A stretch of 64,000 nucleotides of DNA from Chitinophagaceae bacterium. Its GTDB lineage: Bacteria; Bacteroidota; Bacteroidia; Chitinophagales; UBA10324. The stretch covers positions 930,001 through 994,000 of the forward strand of contig JADJAG010000008.1 of the NCBI GenBank assembly GCA_016704325.1. Reading direction: 5' to 3'. Of this stretch, positions 11,327-20,228 are shown piece after piece (position 1 is the stretch's first letter; each line of letters starts with the position of its first letter). The notes under the pieces are model-generated. The model was not told where the DNA came from, did no database searches, and saw only the letters and a program-made list of their open reading frames with translations. The position numbers and the translations under genes were made by a program.

Positions 11327-12355
11327 ATGAAAAAATTCAAAGGCATCCGGTTATTGATTTTTGCAGGTGTCCTGATTTTTCTGCTGCCCGGTTTTTCATC
11401 CAGGCCAACTGCTGCTTTTGAGCACAACAAAAAAAGTAAAACAGAAAAAATTATCGGAGCTGATATTTCTTTTCTTCCCCAATTGGAAGCGGAAGGCATA
11501 CAATTCAAAAAAGACGGAGTACAACAGGATGCCATACTCATATTAAAGCAACATGGCTTTAACTATGCCAGGCTGCGGATATTCGTAAACCCGGAAGCTG
11601 ACAGTGGGTATTCAAAAAAGGGATATTGCGGACTTGCGCAAACAATGCAAATGGCAAAGCGCATTAAGACTGCTGAAATGAAATGGCTGCTTGATTTTCA
11701 TTACAGCGATACCTGGGCAGATCCGGGAAAACAATTTAAGCCGGAAGCCTGGAAGAACATGCCCGTACCTACCCTTGCACAAACCGTACATGACTATACC
11801 AAAGAGGTAATGATTGCCCTGCAACAACAAGGCACCCTACCCGATATGGTTCAGATTGGTAATGAAATTAATAAAGGCATGTTATGGCCGGAAGGTAGTT
11901 TCAGTGAACCCGATAATCTTGCTCTGTTTATTAAAGCAGGAATAAATGGCGTGAAAGAAGTCGCCCCTGCCACTCCGATTATGTTACATATAGCACTAGG
12001 TGGACAGAATGGCGAATCCCGTGAATGGCTGGATGCCATGATAGCACGTGGTGTGGAATTCGATATCATTGGCGAATCCTATTATCCGCAATGGCATGGC
12101 ACGCTGGCAGAGTTACAACATAACCTGACTGATCTTTCCCTGCGGTATAAACAAGATGTAGTTGTTGCAGAATATACGCAGCATAAGCAGGCAGTGAATG
12201 ATTATGCTTTCAACCTGCCCAAAGGAAATGTGAAAGGCACCTTTATCTGGGAACCACTTAATACCTGGGAATTTATCTTTGACAAGCAAGGAAATTCCAT
12301 TGATTCCTTACTCAACATCTATCCCGCTTTGGCCAAAAAGTATGATGTGAAATAA
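11327..12355 (+). CDS. GH53 arabinogalactan endo-beta-1,4-galactanase
   Basis: A 342-residue protein with a signal-anchor-like N-terminus (LLIFAGVLIFLLPGF, no lipobox). GH53 marks: KIIGADISFLPQLEAEG at the start of the barrel, GFNYARLRIFVNP, LLDFHYSDTWADPGKQ, the acid/base Glu in MVQIGNEINKGMLWPEG (about residue 178) and the nucleophile Glu in VVVAEYTQH (about residue 279). It cuts beta-1,4-galactan, for example pectic type I arabinogalactan. It follows the susCD terminator with about 235 bp of spacer, so it probably has its own promoter. A second GH53 gene lies at 15985-17574. Confidence 0.92.
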   Translation: MKKFKGIRLLIFAGVLIFLLPGFSSRPTAAFEHNKKSKTEKIIGADISFLPQLEAEGIQFKKDGVQQDAILILKQHGFNYARLRIFVNPEADSGYSKKGYCGLAQTMQMAKRIKTAEMKWLLDFHYSDTWADPGKQFKPEAWKNMPVPTLAQTVHDYTKEVMIALQQQGTLPDMVQIGNEINKGMLWPEGSFSEPDNLALFIKAGINGVKEVAPATPIMLHIALGGQNGESREWLDAMIARGVEFDIIGESYYPQWHGTLAELQHNLTDLSLRYKQDVVVAEYTQHKQAVNDYAFNLPKGNVKGTFIWEPLNTWEFIFDKQGNSIDSLLNIYPALAKKYDVK

Positions 12356-12379
12356 TGTTCATCGACGTAAACTGTTCCT

Positions 12380-12433
12380 TCACCTCTTGACAATTAAACA
12401 ATTAAACAATTTAACCATTTAACCATTTAACAC
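12380..12433. repeat. 8-bp satellite (ATTTAACC type) in front of the GH2 gene
   Basis: Units AATTAAAC, AATTTAACC and ATTTAACC follow each other and stop 4-5 bases before the ATG at 12438. The same unit fills the interior of the MITE family and the tracts near 23.8 and 25.6 kb. It takes up the whole ribosome-binding region of the GH2 gene. Confidence 0.6.
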
Positions 12434-12437
12434 ATAC

Positions 12438-14885
12438 ATGATAAAGCACCTGCTACTGCTACTCTCCTTATGTTTTCTGATAGAACAAGCAAATGCCCGG
12501 ACCCGTGAAAATTTTTGCAGTCAATGGAAGTTCTTTTTAGGTGACGATGCCAATGCAAAATTGCCTGACTACGATGACAAAAGCTGGAGGCTATTGAATC
12601 TGCCTCATGACTGGAGTATAGAGGGAAAATTCGATGCGAAAAATCCTGCCGGTATTGGCGGAGGTGCTTTGCCGGGTGGCGTAGGCTGGTACCGCAAAAC
12701 CTTTAACGTGCCGATTGATTCCAAAAACAAAAATGTATTCATTGACTTTGACGGAGTCTATCAGCTGAGCGAAGTATGGATCAACGGACACTCTTTGGGT
12801 ATACGGCCCAATGGTTATATTTCCTTTCGCTACGACCTTACTCCTTACCTGAATTTTGGCGAACAGGGAAACGTGATTGCTGTACGTGTAGATAATTCTC
12901 AGCAACCCAACTCCCGTTGGTATTCAGGATCCGGTATCTACCGTAATGTCTGGTTGGAAACCACCACCAAAGTTTACGTAGATCTTTGGGGAACATGTAT
13001 CAATACGCCGAAAGTGAATGAACAGTCAGCCACGATTGAGATTGCCACCAACATAGTGAATACGGATGCCACGGCAAAAACGGTTGAACTCAAAACTATT
13101 CTTTATGATGCATCGGGAAACGAGGCAGGCAGCAGCTCAAAAAGCATATCGTTGAACATAAACAGCAAGAACGAATCTTCACAGACATTTGAGATAGCTT
13201 CCCCGCAATTATGGTCCATAAAGCATCCGCACCTGTATAAAGCGGTTTCACAGATCATCAGCGAAGGCAAAGTAATTGATGAATATACTACTCCATTCGG
13301 CGTTCGCTATTTCAATTTTGATCCTGATAAGGGATTTTTTCTGAATGGTGAACATGTGAAGATCAACGGCGTCTGTAACCATCATGACCTGGGGGCATTA
13401 GGCGCCGCCGTGAATACCAGGGCCATTCAACGTCAACTTGAAATGCTGAAGGAGATGGGCTGTAATGCAATACGCACCTCTCACAACCCTCCCGCACCTG
13501 AATTGCTCGACCTCTGCGACAGAATGGGATTCCTGGTTATGGACGAAGCCTTTGATATGTGGAAGCGTCCAAAAAATGCATTCGACTATCATTTATTCTG
13601 GGATGAATGGCATGTAAAAGATCTGACGGATATGATTCTGCGTGACAGGAATCATCCATCCATCATCGCATGGAGTGTAGGTAATGAAATCCCTGAGCAG
13701 TCTGCCTATCATTGGAAACCAAATGTTCCGAAAGAGCAATTGAAGAAAGACAGCACCGGCAAAACCATTGCAATAGAATTAGCGAAAATTGTTCGATCAC
13801 TCGACGCTACCCGCCCCGTAACTGCGGCGAATGATCAGACAGATACTGCTAACCTGTTACTGCAGTCAGGCGCCTTCGATTTAATCTGTTATAACTACCG
13901 CCATAAACAATGGGCAGGTGCACAGGAACGCTGGGGGAAAAAATCATTTATTGCCACTGAGTCAGCTTCTGCATTTGAAACACGCGGCTATTATGAAATG
14001 CCCGCTGACAGCATACGGCGCTGGCCGGAAGACTGGACCAAACCTTTCACCGGTGGTAATGCCCGGCATGCCTGTTCTTCGTATGATAATTGTTGCGCTT
14101 CCTGGGGTTCGACACATGAAGAGTCTTTAAAAGAATACATGAAATATGATTTCATTGCTGGTATGTTTTTATGGACCGGCTTCGATTATCTCGGTGAACC
14201 AACTCCTTACCTGTGGCCATCACGCAGTTCGTATTTTGGTGTAATTGACCTTGCCGGATTTCCAAAAGATGCTTACTACCTTTATCAAAGTGTATGGACT
14301 GATAAACCTGTCCTCCATATATTACCACACTGGAACTGGAACAAAGGGGAACTGATTGATGTGTGGGCATACTATAACCAGGCCGATGAAGTTGAATTAT
14401 TTCTTAATGGAAAATCTATAGGTATTAAGAAAAAGACGGGTGATGAATTGCATGTTGCCTGGGAAGTACCCTATGAGCCCGGCACCCTTGAAGCCGTTTC
14501 AAGAAAAGCCGGAAAAACAGTGTTAACCAAACAGGTGAAGACTGCCGGAGCACCTGCAAAAATTGTATTGAAAGCTGATAGAAATGTTATTCTTGCTAAC
14601 GGGAAAGACCTGTCTTTTATCACCATACAGATAATGGATGCAGATGGCAACCTGGTTGTTGCAGCGGATAATGAAGTTCAGTTCCAGATTAAAGGAGAAG
14701 GATTTATTGCAGGTACTGACAATGGAAGCGAAACCAGTATGGAGCCTTTCAAAGCAAGCAAACGAAAAGCTAGTTATGGTATGTGTCTCGCCATCATACA
14801 ATCGAATGAAAAGGCAGGGCCCATACTATTCACGGCAAGCTCACCGGGATTGAAAAGTGCTTCAATAAGTTTAGAATCAAAATAA
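12438..14885 (+). CDS. GH2 beta-galactosidase
   Basis: An 815-residue protein with a signal peptide (MIKHLLLLLSLCFLIEQANA). Domain order is standard for GH2: a jelly-roll sugar-binding domain (WRLLNLPHDWSIEG, GGVGWYRKTF, VWINGHSLG), an immunoglobulin-like domain, then the TIM barrel (FFLNGEHVKINGVCNHHDLGALG; NAIRTSHNPPAPELLDLCD). The acid/base Glu is in IIAWSVGNEIPE (about residue 416) and the nucleophile in FIATESASAFE (about residue 507). Two further C-terminal Ig-like domains follow. It probably releases terminal galactose from galacto-oligosaccharides made by the GH53 enzymes, in the periplasm. Converges on galM. Confidence 0.93.
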   Translation: MIKHLLLLLSLCFLIEQANARTRENFCSQWKFFLGDDANAKLPDYDDKSWRLLNLPHDWSIEGKFDAKNPAGIGGGALPGGVGWYRKTFNVPIDSKNKNVFIDFDGVYQLSEVWINGHSLGIRPNGYISFRYDLTPYLNFGEQGNVIAVRVDNSQQPNSRWYSGSGIYRNVWLETTTKVYVDLWGTCINTPKVNEQSATIEIATNIVNTDATAKTVELKTILYDASGNEAGSSSKSISLNINSKNESSQTFEIASPQLWSIKHPHLYKAVSQIISEGKVIDEYTTPFGVRYFNFDPDKGFFLNGEHVKINGVCNHHDLGALGAAVNTRAIQRQLEMLKEMGCNAIRTSHNPPAPELLDLCDRMGFLVMDEAFDMWKRPKNAFDYHLFWDEWHVKDLTDMILRDRNHPSIIAWSVGNEIPEQSAYHWKPNVPKEQLKKDSTGKTIAIELAKIVRSLDATRPVTAANDQTDTANLLLQSGAFDLICYNYRHKQWAGAQERWGKKSFIATESASAFETRGYYEMPADSIRRWPEDWTKPFTGGNARHACSSYDNCCASWGSTHEESLKEYMKYDFIAGMFLWTGFDYLGEPTPYLWPSRSSYFGVIDLAGFPKDAYYLYQSVWTDKPVLHILPHWNWNKGELIDVWAYYNQADEVELFLNGKSIGIKKKTGDELHVAWEVPYEPGTLEAVSRKAGKTVLTKQVKTAGAPAKIVLKADRNVILANGKDLSFITIQIMDADGNLVVAADNEVQFQIKGEGFIAGTDNGSETSMEPFKASKRKASYGMCLAIIQSNEKAGPILFTASSPGLKSASISLESK

Positions 14886-14905
14886 GAGATTTCTAAAATT
14901 GCTTA

Positions 14906-15976
14906 TTACGCATGTTTTGTTAAACCGAATTGATACACGGTATACGCACGGTATACTTCATCCGGGCGTAGAATGGTAGTCGGAAACTGCGGATGGTTGG
15001 GAGCATCCGGAAATGCCTGCGCCTCTAATGCAATGGCTCCGTGTCTCAAGTAATTTTTCCCTTGACTACCTAAAAGTGTACCGTCCCACCAATTGGCAGT
15101 ATAGCAGTGAATCGAGGGTTGATTTGTGAACACACTTAATTGTCGTCCGGATTCAGGATCAGATAGTATGGCAACAGGCATCGTTTCCGTTTCATGTTCA
15201 TCCAAAACATAGGAGTGATCATATCCCAATTCCCCGGGGATTGATGAAATATACTCACCAATCTCCTTGTCTTTTGTGAAATCAAATGAGCTATTAATAA
15301 TGTCGATCCGTTTTCCTGTTGGTGTCTGCTGATCGCTTTTCGCTAAAATATTTTTTGCCGCTATTTGCAGGTGATGTTTGTAAATAGTAGCTGTCTCGAA
15401 TGCAGTAAGGTTAAAGTAAGAATGATTGGTAAGATTGATAATCGTTGTTTTATCCGTTGTTGCCGTGCATTCGATATAAAGTTTATTATCGGTTTCTAAC
15501 AGGTAGGTAACCGTTGTTTCCAAAGTACCCGGATACCCCTCTTCACCATCAATGCTGATATAACTAAGTGAAACGCCTACACAGTCATTTTTTTCAATGA
15601 CCTCTTTCACCTGCCATATTTTTTTGTCGAAACCCTTCACTCCTCCATGCAAATGATTTGGCGGATCATTAACCGACAATTGAAAACGCTTCCCTTCCAA
15701 ATTGAAAATTCCGTTAGCGATCCGGTTAGCAAAGCGGCCCACAATACATCCAAAATAAGGATGTGGGTCAAGATACTGCTCCCAGTTTTCAAAGCCGGCA
15801 ACTACATTACCCATTTTTCCCGAACGATCAGGAACCATTATGGATGTGATGATGCAACCAATATTTATCAGCTCGACCGACATAGCACCGTTCTCCAGTT
15901 TAAACTGAAATACCGGTTGGCCTTCATGAGTACCTAACCTTTGTTGAACAATATTAAACGGAGATTTGCTGATCAG
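14906..15976 (-). CDS. galM: Aldose 1-epimerase (galactose mutarotase)
   Basis: The body is a clear GalM: HPYFGCIVGRFANRIANG, RFQLSVNDPPNHLHGGVKGFDKKIW, TNHSYFNLT, GYDHSYVLD and the C-terminal ALEAQAFPDAPNHPQFPTT with its catalytic Glu. The first in-frame ATG is at 15883, but this would remove the usual N-terminal strand. The frame stays open upstream with family-like residues (ISKSPFNIVQQRLGTHEG, then PVFQFKLENGAMSVEL) up to a CTG at 15974-15976, giving 356 residues, the normal length. I therefore take 15976 as the start. It is either a CTG start or an ATG misread at one base. It interconverts alpha and beta galactose before GalK and sits 8 bp after the stop of the GH53 lipoprotein gene, so the two form one operon. 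Confidence 0.85.
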   Translation of the reverse strand: MISKSPFNIVQQRLGTHEGQPVFQFKLENGAMSVELINIGCIITSIMVPDRSGKMGNVVAGFENWEQYLDPHPYFGCIVGRFANRIANGIFNLEGKRFQLSVNDPPNHLHGGVKGFDKKIWQVKEVIEKNDCVGVSLSYISIDGEEGYPGTLETTVTYLLETDNKLYIECTATTDKTTIINLTNHSYFNLTAFETATIYKHHLQIAAKNILAKSDQQTPTGKRIDIINSSFDFTKDKEIGEYISSIPGELGYDHSYVLDEHETETMPVAILSDPESGRQLSVFTNQPSIHCYTANWWDGTLLGSQGKNYLRHGAIALEAQAFPDAPNHPQFPTTILRPDEVYRAYTVYQFGLTKHA

Positions 15977-15984
15977 ATTTGTTG

Positions 15985-17574
15985 TTAGTGATTATATTTA
16001 AATGCATCCAGAGAGATAAGCGCATTGCCATTGAAGTCAAAGAGTGTCGTATTTGCAACAACATTAGGGGCTCCCAATTGCCAACCTACGCCGGGAACAG
16101 CAATCATCACAGGATCCCAGTAAATATCACCAAGCAATCTACCGTTGTCTGCCGTTTTTATTCCATTGAATAGTTCCAGCAAAAAATCCTTCTGACCCTG
16201 AGGAGAAGATGGGTAAATATTCTGGTATGGCCCATTGTTTCCCAACTGCCCGCCGGATCCATTGGGCAATGTTGGATTCCAGTTATAACCGGTTTCCATA
16301 ATCAATATGTCTTTCCCCAATTTCGCACTTTGATAATTCGCCCAGTCGCGCATTTCTGTAATCGTTCTTCCACCCCAGAATGGATAATAAGATGCGCCAA
16401 TAATATCATACTTGCCACCTGCACTTTCCAATGATCCGAAAAACCAGTCATACAATCCGGCATCTCCGGCATCATCGAGATGTATGATCACCTTAGATTC
16501 AGGTGAAACCTCTTTAACAGCATCATATCCTGCATTGAACAATGCTGCCATCTTTGAAAAATTGCTGTAGCCACCATCCGGAAACAGGAAACCACCGCGT
16601 GTTTCATTGCCCAAAGAAACATACTGCGGAATAGTACCCTGGTCTTTCATTGCATTCATAATATCCAGCGTGAAATCATGCACCGCTTTCTTCAAATCAT
16701 CATAACTCAGGTTCGACCATTCATGTGGCTTAGTCTGTGTACTCCCGTTGGTCCAGTAATCACTGTAGTGAAAAGTAAGTTGAATCTGCATGCCGGCAGC
16801 CTTTGCCCTTTGTGCAAGCTGCAACACATCTGTTTTATTCTGAAAACCTGCCGGAAGATACTTAGAAGGCGTATAATCCGGATTTCCGGGATCGTTATAG
16901 AGACGCAACCTCGCGATGTTGAATCCATGATTTTTCAGGATCTCGAAACAATCTTTCTCCACGCCATCCTCATAAAACTTTCCACCTTTAGATTCAATGT
17001 AACTAAGTTCGGAAACATCGCCTCCTTTGAGAAAGGTATAAGGAAGGTCATCTTTAATAAACTGTACAGCATCCACCTTACACCAGTTATCCGCTTTGGC
17101 ATCTGAATAGATGCTGACGACGCAGGTACCATCCGTAACCTGAATACCTCGTACAATTACCATTGTCCAATCAGCAGAAACAGGCAGGCTGGTCATTCTT
17201 TCGAATCCATCAATTCCTTTTCCGGAGATATAACAAGCGTTCTGTCCCCCACTGTTTTGTATGTAAGCGTTTAACTGATAATATCCATTGGCCAGTCCGC
17301 TAAGTTCCTGGTAAGTACGTACTTTATAAGCAGTCGCTTTTTTATGCTGTAATGCATAAGATCCTTCATAGCCTCCCGATGCAACGGCATCCGCATCAGG
17401 ATCATTTTCTGATGTAAGCCATCCTGTTGCTTCACTGCTTTCCTTTTGATCGGATTCAAAACCACTGTTTATTATTGAATCTTGCGTCTTCGGTGGTTCG
17501 ATTACAGCAGGTTGCTTTTTACAGGAAGCCTGCAACTGTAAGAGCAAAACTGCAGCTAAAATTGTTCTCATCAT
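15985..17574 (-). CDS. GH53 endo-beta-1,4-galactanase lipoprotein with N-terminal carbohydrate-binding-like domain
   Basis: A 529-residue protein with lipobox LLLQLQASC (Cys about residue 18). Residues about 30-175 form a jelly-roll-like domain (IINSGFESD, YQELSGLANGYYQLNAYIQNSGG, WCKVDAVQF) as in CBMs that bind galactan. The GH53 barrel follows: LKGGDVSELSYIESKGGKFYEDG, GFNIARLRLYNDPGNPDY, QLTFHYSDYWTNGSTQ, acid/base Glu in YVSLGNETRGGFLFPDGG, nucleophile Glu in ILIMETGYNW. Longer than the first GH53 and lipid-anchored, so it is a candidate surface enzyme that makes the first cuts, with the shorter GH53 acting on what enters. Divergent from galK. Confidence 0.92.
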   Translation of the reverse strand: MMRTILAAVLLLQLQASCKKQPAVIEPPKTQDSIINSGFESDQKESSEATGWLTSENDPDADAVASGGYEGSYALQHKKATAYKVRTYQELSGLANGYYQLNAYIQNSGGQNACYISGKGIDGFERMTSLPVSADWTMVIVRGIQVTDGTCVVSIYSDAKADNWCKVDAVQFIKDDLPYTFLKGGDVSELSYIESKGGKFYEDGVEKDCFEILKNHGFNIARLRLYNDPGNPDYTPSKYLPAGFQNKTDVLQLAQRAKAAGMQIQLTFHYSDYWTNGSTQTKPHEWSNLSYDDLKKAVHDFTLDIMNAMKDQGTIPQYVSLGNETRGGFLFPDGGYSNFSKMAALFNAGYDAVKEVSPESKVIIHLDDAGDAGLYDWFFGSLESAGGKYDIIGASYYPFWGGRTITEMRDWANYQSAKLGKDILIMETGYNWNPTLPNGSGGQLGNNGPYQNIYPSSPQGQKDFLLELFNGIKTADNGRLLGDIYWDPVMIAVPGVGWQLGAPNVVANTTLFDFNGNALISLDAFKYNH

Positions 17575-17724
17575 TGTAATGGTAAAATTACCAATTCAAT
17601 CCGAAAATTGTAATGGCTTTGGGCCAAGTCCGGTAATGAAAACCATGGCTGCCCTCGAATTTATCGATTACCCGGCCATGAGCAAAAATAGCTTACCATC
17701 GGGCTTTCAGGGAAAGCCTTAGTG

Positions 17725-17732
17725 TATATTTG
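17725..17732 (+). promoter_or_regulatory. Bacteroidota-type -7 box (TATATTTG) before galK
   Basis: TATATTTG fits TAnnTTTG and lies about 80 bp before the galK start, in the 236-bp gap between two divergent galactose genes. No clean TTG -33 element is seen at the usual spacing, so this is a moderate call. Confidence 0.5.
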
Positions 17733-17810
17733 ACGAAAAGGATAGCATTTAATAATCCGGCACATTTTTAAAGTTGCATTCAACTCATTTTGTGATACTT
17801 TTCATTTATC

Positions 17811-19061
17811 TTGAACTCCAATATCCATTGCTCCGATTCACAACCGTTCACAAATAATACGACGTTGAATATTTCTAAAGAAAGAACCAGTGGTGCCCCG
17901 CATATCCCTGAAGAGCTGAACGCATATATCAATGCCGCTTCCACTGTTGTTTTCTCACCCGGAAGAATTAACCTGATTGGTGAATTTACAGATTATAATA
18001 AAGGGTTTGTATTGCCTGCAGCCATCGACAAAGGCGTTTATGTCGCCATCACTCCCCGTACTGACCAAACGATACAATTGTATTCTGTAGATTTCAAAGA
18101 AACCTATCAGACTACAATTCACGAACTCACGCCTTCAGGCAATGCTTCATGGCCAAATTACCTGCTTGGTGTTGTGTCAGAATTCAGGAAGTCAGGAATT
18201 TCCATCACCGGGTTTGATGCAGCCATCACCGGTAATATGCCCATCGGTTCAGGGTTGTCTTCTTCTGCAGCAATAGAATGTGCCACTGCCTTGGCATTAA
18301 ATCACCTCTTACAGTCGCGATTTGATAAGCTGCAAATGGTTCAGCTATCACAACGGGCCGAAAACGATTTTGTAGGAGTACAGTGTGGTATTATGGATCA
18401 GTTTGCCAGCATGTTTGGCCGTGCAGATCATGCCATTAAACTTGATTGCAGGTCACTTGACTATGAATATATGCCCCTGAGCATGGATGGTTTGCGGATC
18501 GTGTTACTCAATACCAATGTAAAACACTCACATGGTTCCTCTGCTTACAATGAAAGAAGGGCACAATGTGAAGCCGGTGTAGCGATACTCCGTCAGCATG
18601 AACCCGGAGTTGCCTTCCTTCGTGATGCCACTTTAGAAATGGTGAACCGGCACTTATTAAAAGATGATGCCACCATCTACAAGCGCTGTAAATTTATTGT
18701 AGAAGAAAATGAAAGGGTGGTAGGCGCCGGCGAAGATCTGAAAAATGGTGACCTGGTTTCCTTTGGAAAAAAAATGTATGCATCGCATCATGGCCTTCAA
18801 AACCTGTTTGAAGCAAGCTGCACAGAACTGGATTTCCTGGTGGACTGTGTAAGAAATAATCCGAATGTTTTGGGAGCGCGCATGATGGGAGGCGGCTTTG
18901 GAGGATGTACCATTAACCTGGTAAAAACTGAAGCCGTGGAAGCACTCATCAGTGAAGTGTCCTCAAGCTATTCTCAATCAATGCACATGGAGCTGACGCC
19001 TCATATAGCAAGTATTGAATCAGGCACCACCATGCTAAAGCAACCTGCAACACATGCATGA
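17811..19061 (+). CDS. galK: Galactokinase
   Basis: GHMP kinase of up to 416 residues. Galactokinase signature SPGRINLIGEFTDYNKGFVL (about residues 49-68), the ATP-binding loop MPIGSGLSSSAAIECATAL (about 143-161), CGIMDQFASMFG with the catalytic Asp, and MMGGGFGGCTINLV near the C-terminus. It phosphorylates alpha-galactose to galactose 1-phosphate. The start is uncertain: the frame opens with TTG at 17811 and has no ATG before the first conserved motif. About 30 N-terminal residues have no family similarity, so a later non-ATG start (TTG at 17862) is possible. Overlaps galT by 8 bp. Confidence 0.92.
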   Translation: MNSNIHCSDSQPFTNNTTLNISKERTSGAPHIPEELNAYINAASTVVFSPGRINLIGEFTDYNKGFVLPAAIDKGVYVAITPRTDQTIQLYSVDFKETYQTTIHELTPSGNASWPNYLLGVVSEFRKSGISITGFDAAITGNMPIGSGLSSSAAIECATALALNHLLQSRFDKLQMVQLSQRAENDFVGVQCGIMDQFASMFGRADHAIKLDCRSLDYEYMPLSMDGLRIVLLNTNVKHSHGSSAYNERRAQCEAGVAILRQHEPGVAFLRDATLEMVNRHLLKDDATIYKRCKFIVEENERVVGAGEDLKNGDLVSFGKKMYASHHGLQNLFEASCTELDFLVDCVRNNPNVLGARMMGGGFGGCTINLVKTEAVEALISEVSSSYSQSMHMELTPHIASIESGTTMLKQPATHA

Positions 19062-20157
19062 ACAAACCGGCGATATGACTGAGGCAACCATAGACTTCAC
19101 AAAGCATCCGCACCGAAGAAAAAATATACTTACCGGCGAGTGGCTGCTCGTTTCTCCTCAAAGAACCAACCGGCCCTGGCAGGGAAGAATGGAAACCGCA
19201 GCTCTTGAAAAACGTCCCGCCTATGATGCCACGTGCTACCTGTGCCCCGGCAATAAAAGAGCGGGCAATACGATTAATCCTGACTACAAAAATAGTTTCG
19301 CCTTTACCAATGACTATTCTTCGCTGATTCCTGAAACACCTATTGCCAGTCTGAATATTGAGGACCTTATTGTTGCCAAAAGTCAGCGTGGCATTTGCAG
19401 GGTGATTTGCTTCTCACCACGACATGATTTGACATTACCACTTTTAAACCTTGATGAAATTGGCAATATAATAGACTTATGGTGCGAAGAATTCAGCACC
19501 CTTTCGTCTAATGAAAGCGTGAAGTATATCCTGATCTTTGAAAATAAAGGGGAGTTGATGGGTTGTAGTAACCCTCATCCGCATGGACAGATCTGGTGTT
19601 CAAGTGATGTGCCTGTGGAACCGGAGAAAGAAACAAGGCAGCAGAAAGATTATTTCAGTGCTAAAGGCCGAAGCCTGGTTGGTGATTATCTTCAACTGGA
19701 ATTGGAAAGACAAGAACGATTAGTTTATCAGAATTCCCACTTTGTGGCCTTAGTACCGTTCTGGGCAGTGTGGCCGTTTGAGCTCATGGTCATTTCACGC
19801 AGGCAGGTGCAAAACGTTTTGCAATTTACTGCGGAAGAGAAATCGTCGTTGGCTGACATGCTGAAAAACATCACTACCCGTTACGATAACATTTTTAATA
19901 TTTCATTCCCCTATTCTGCCGGCATGCACCAGGCACCCGTGAATGACGGGGAACATCCGGAATGGCACTGGCACATGCATTTCCTGCCGCCGCTTCTCCG
20001 CTCTGCCACCATCCGTAAATTTATGGTAGGTTATGAAATGCTGGGAAATCCGCAAAGGGATGTGACTGCTGAATGGGCCGCGGATGTATTGCGAAAACAA
20101 AGTGAAACACATTATTCACTTAAAGAATCAATGTCTGCGAACACAGGAAAAGAGTAA
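19054..20157 (+). CDS. galT: Galactose-1-phosphate uridylyltransferase
   Basis: A 367-residue HIT-superfamily enzyme. It has DFTKHPHRRKNILTGEWLLV at the N-terminus, a zinc-type CYLCPGNKR, the active-site GCSNPHPHGQIW with its HPH triad, and the second half with WPFELMVISRR and HWHMHFLPP. It transfers UMP from UDP-glucose to galactose 1-phosphate. The ATG at 19054 lies inside the galK end (translational coupling). A second in-frame ATG at 19075 would lose only seven residues and is also possible. Confidence 0.93.
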   Translation: MHEQTGDMTEATIDFTKHPHRRKNILTGEWLLVSPQRTNRPWQGRMETAALEKRPAYDATCYLCPGNKRAGNTINPDYKNSFAFTNDYSSLIPETPIASLNIEDLIVAKSQRGICRVICFSPRHDLTLPLLNLDEIGNIIDLWCEEFSTLSSNESVKYILIFENKGELMGCSNPHPHGQIWCSSDVPVEPEKETRQQKDYFSAKGRSLVGDYLQLELERQERLVYQNSHFVALVPFWAVWPFELMVISRRQVQNVLQFTAEEKSSLADMLKNITTRYDNIFNISFPYSAGMHQAPVNDGEHPEWHWHMHFLPPLLRSATIRKFMVGYEMLGNPQRDVTAEWAADVLRKQSETHYSLKESMSANTGKE

Positions 20158-20228
20158 GTAACTACCATATCTTTTTTACAGAATAATAATCGTACCATAC
20201 ACAAACTTTCAGCACTAAACAGCACACC

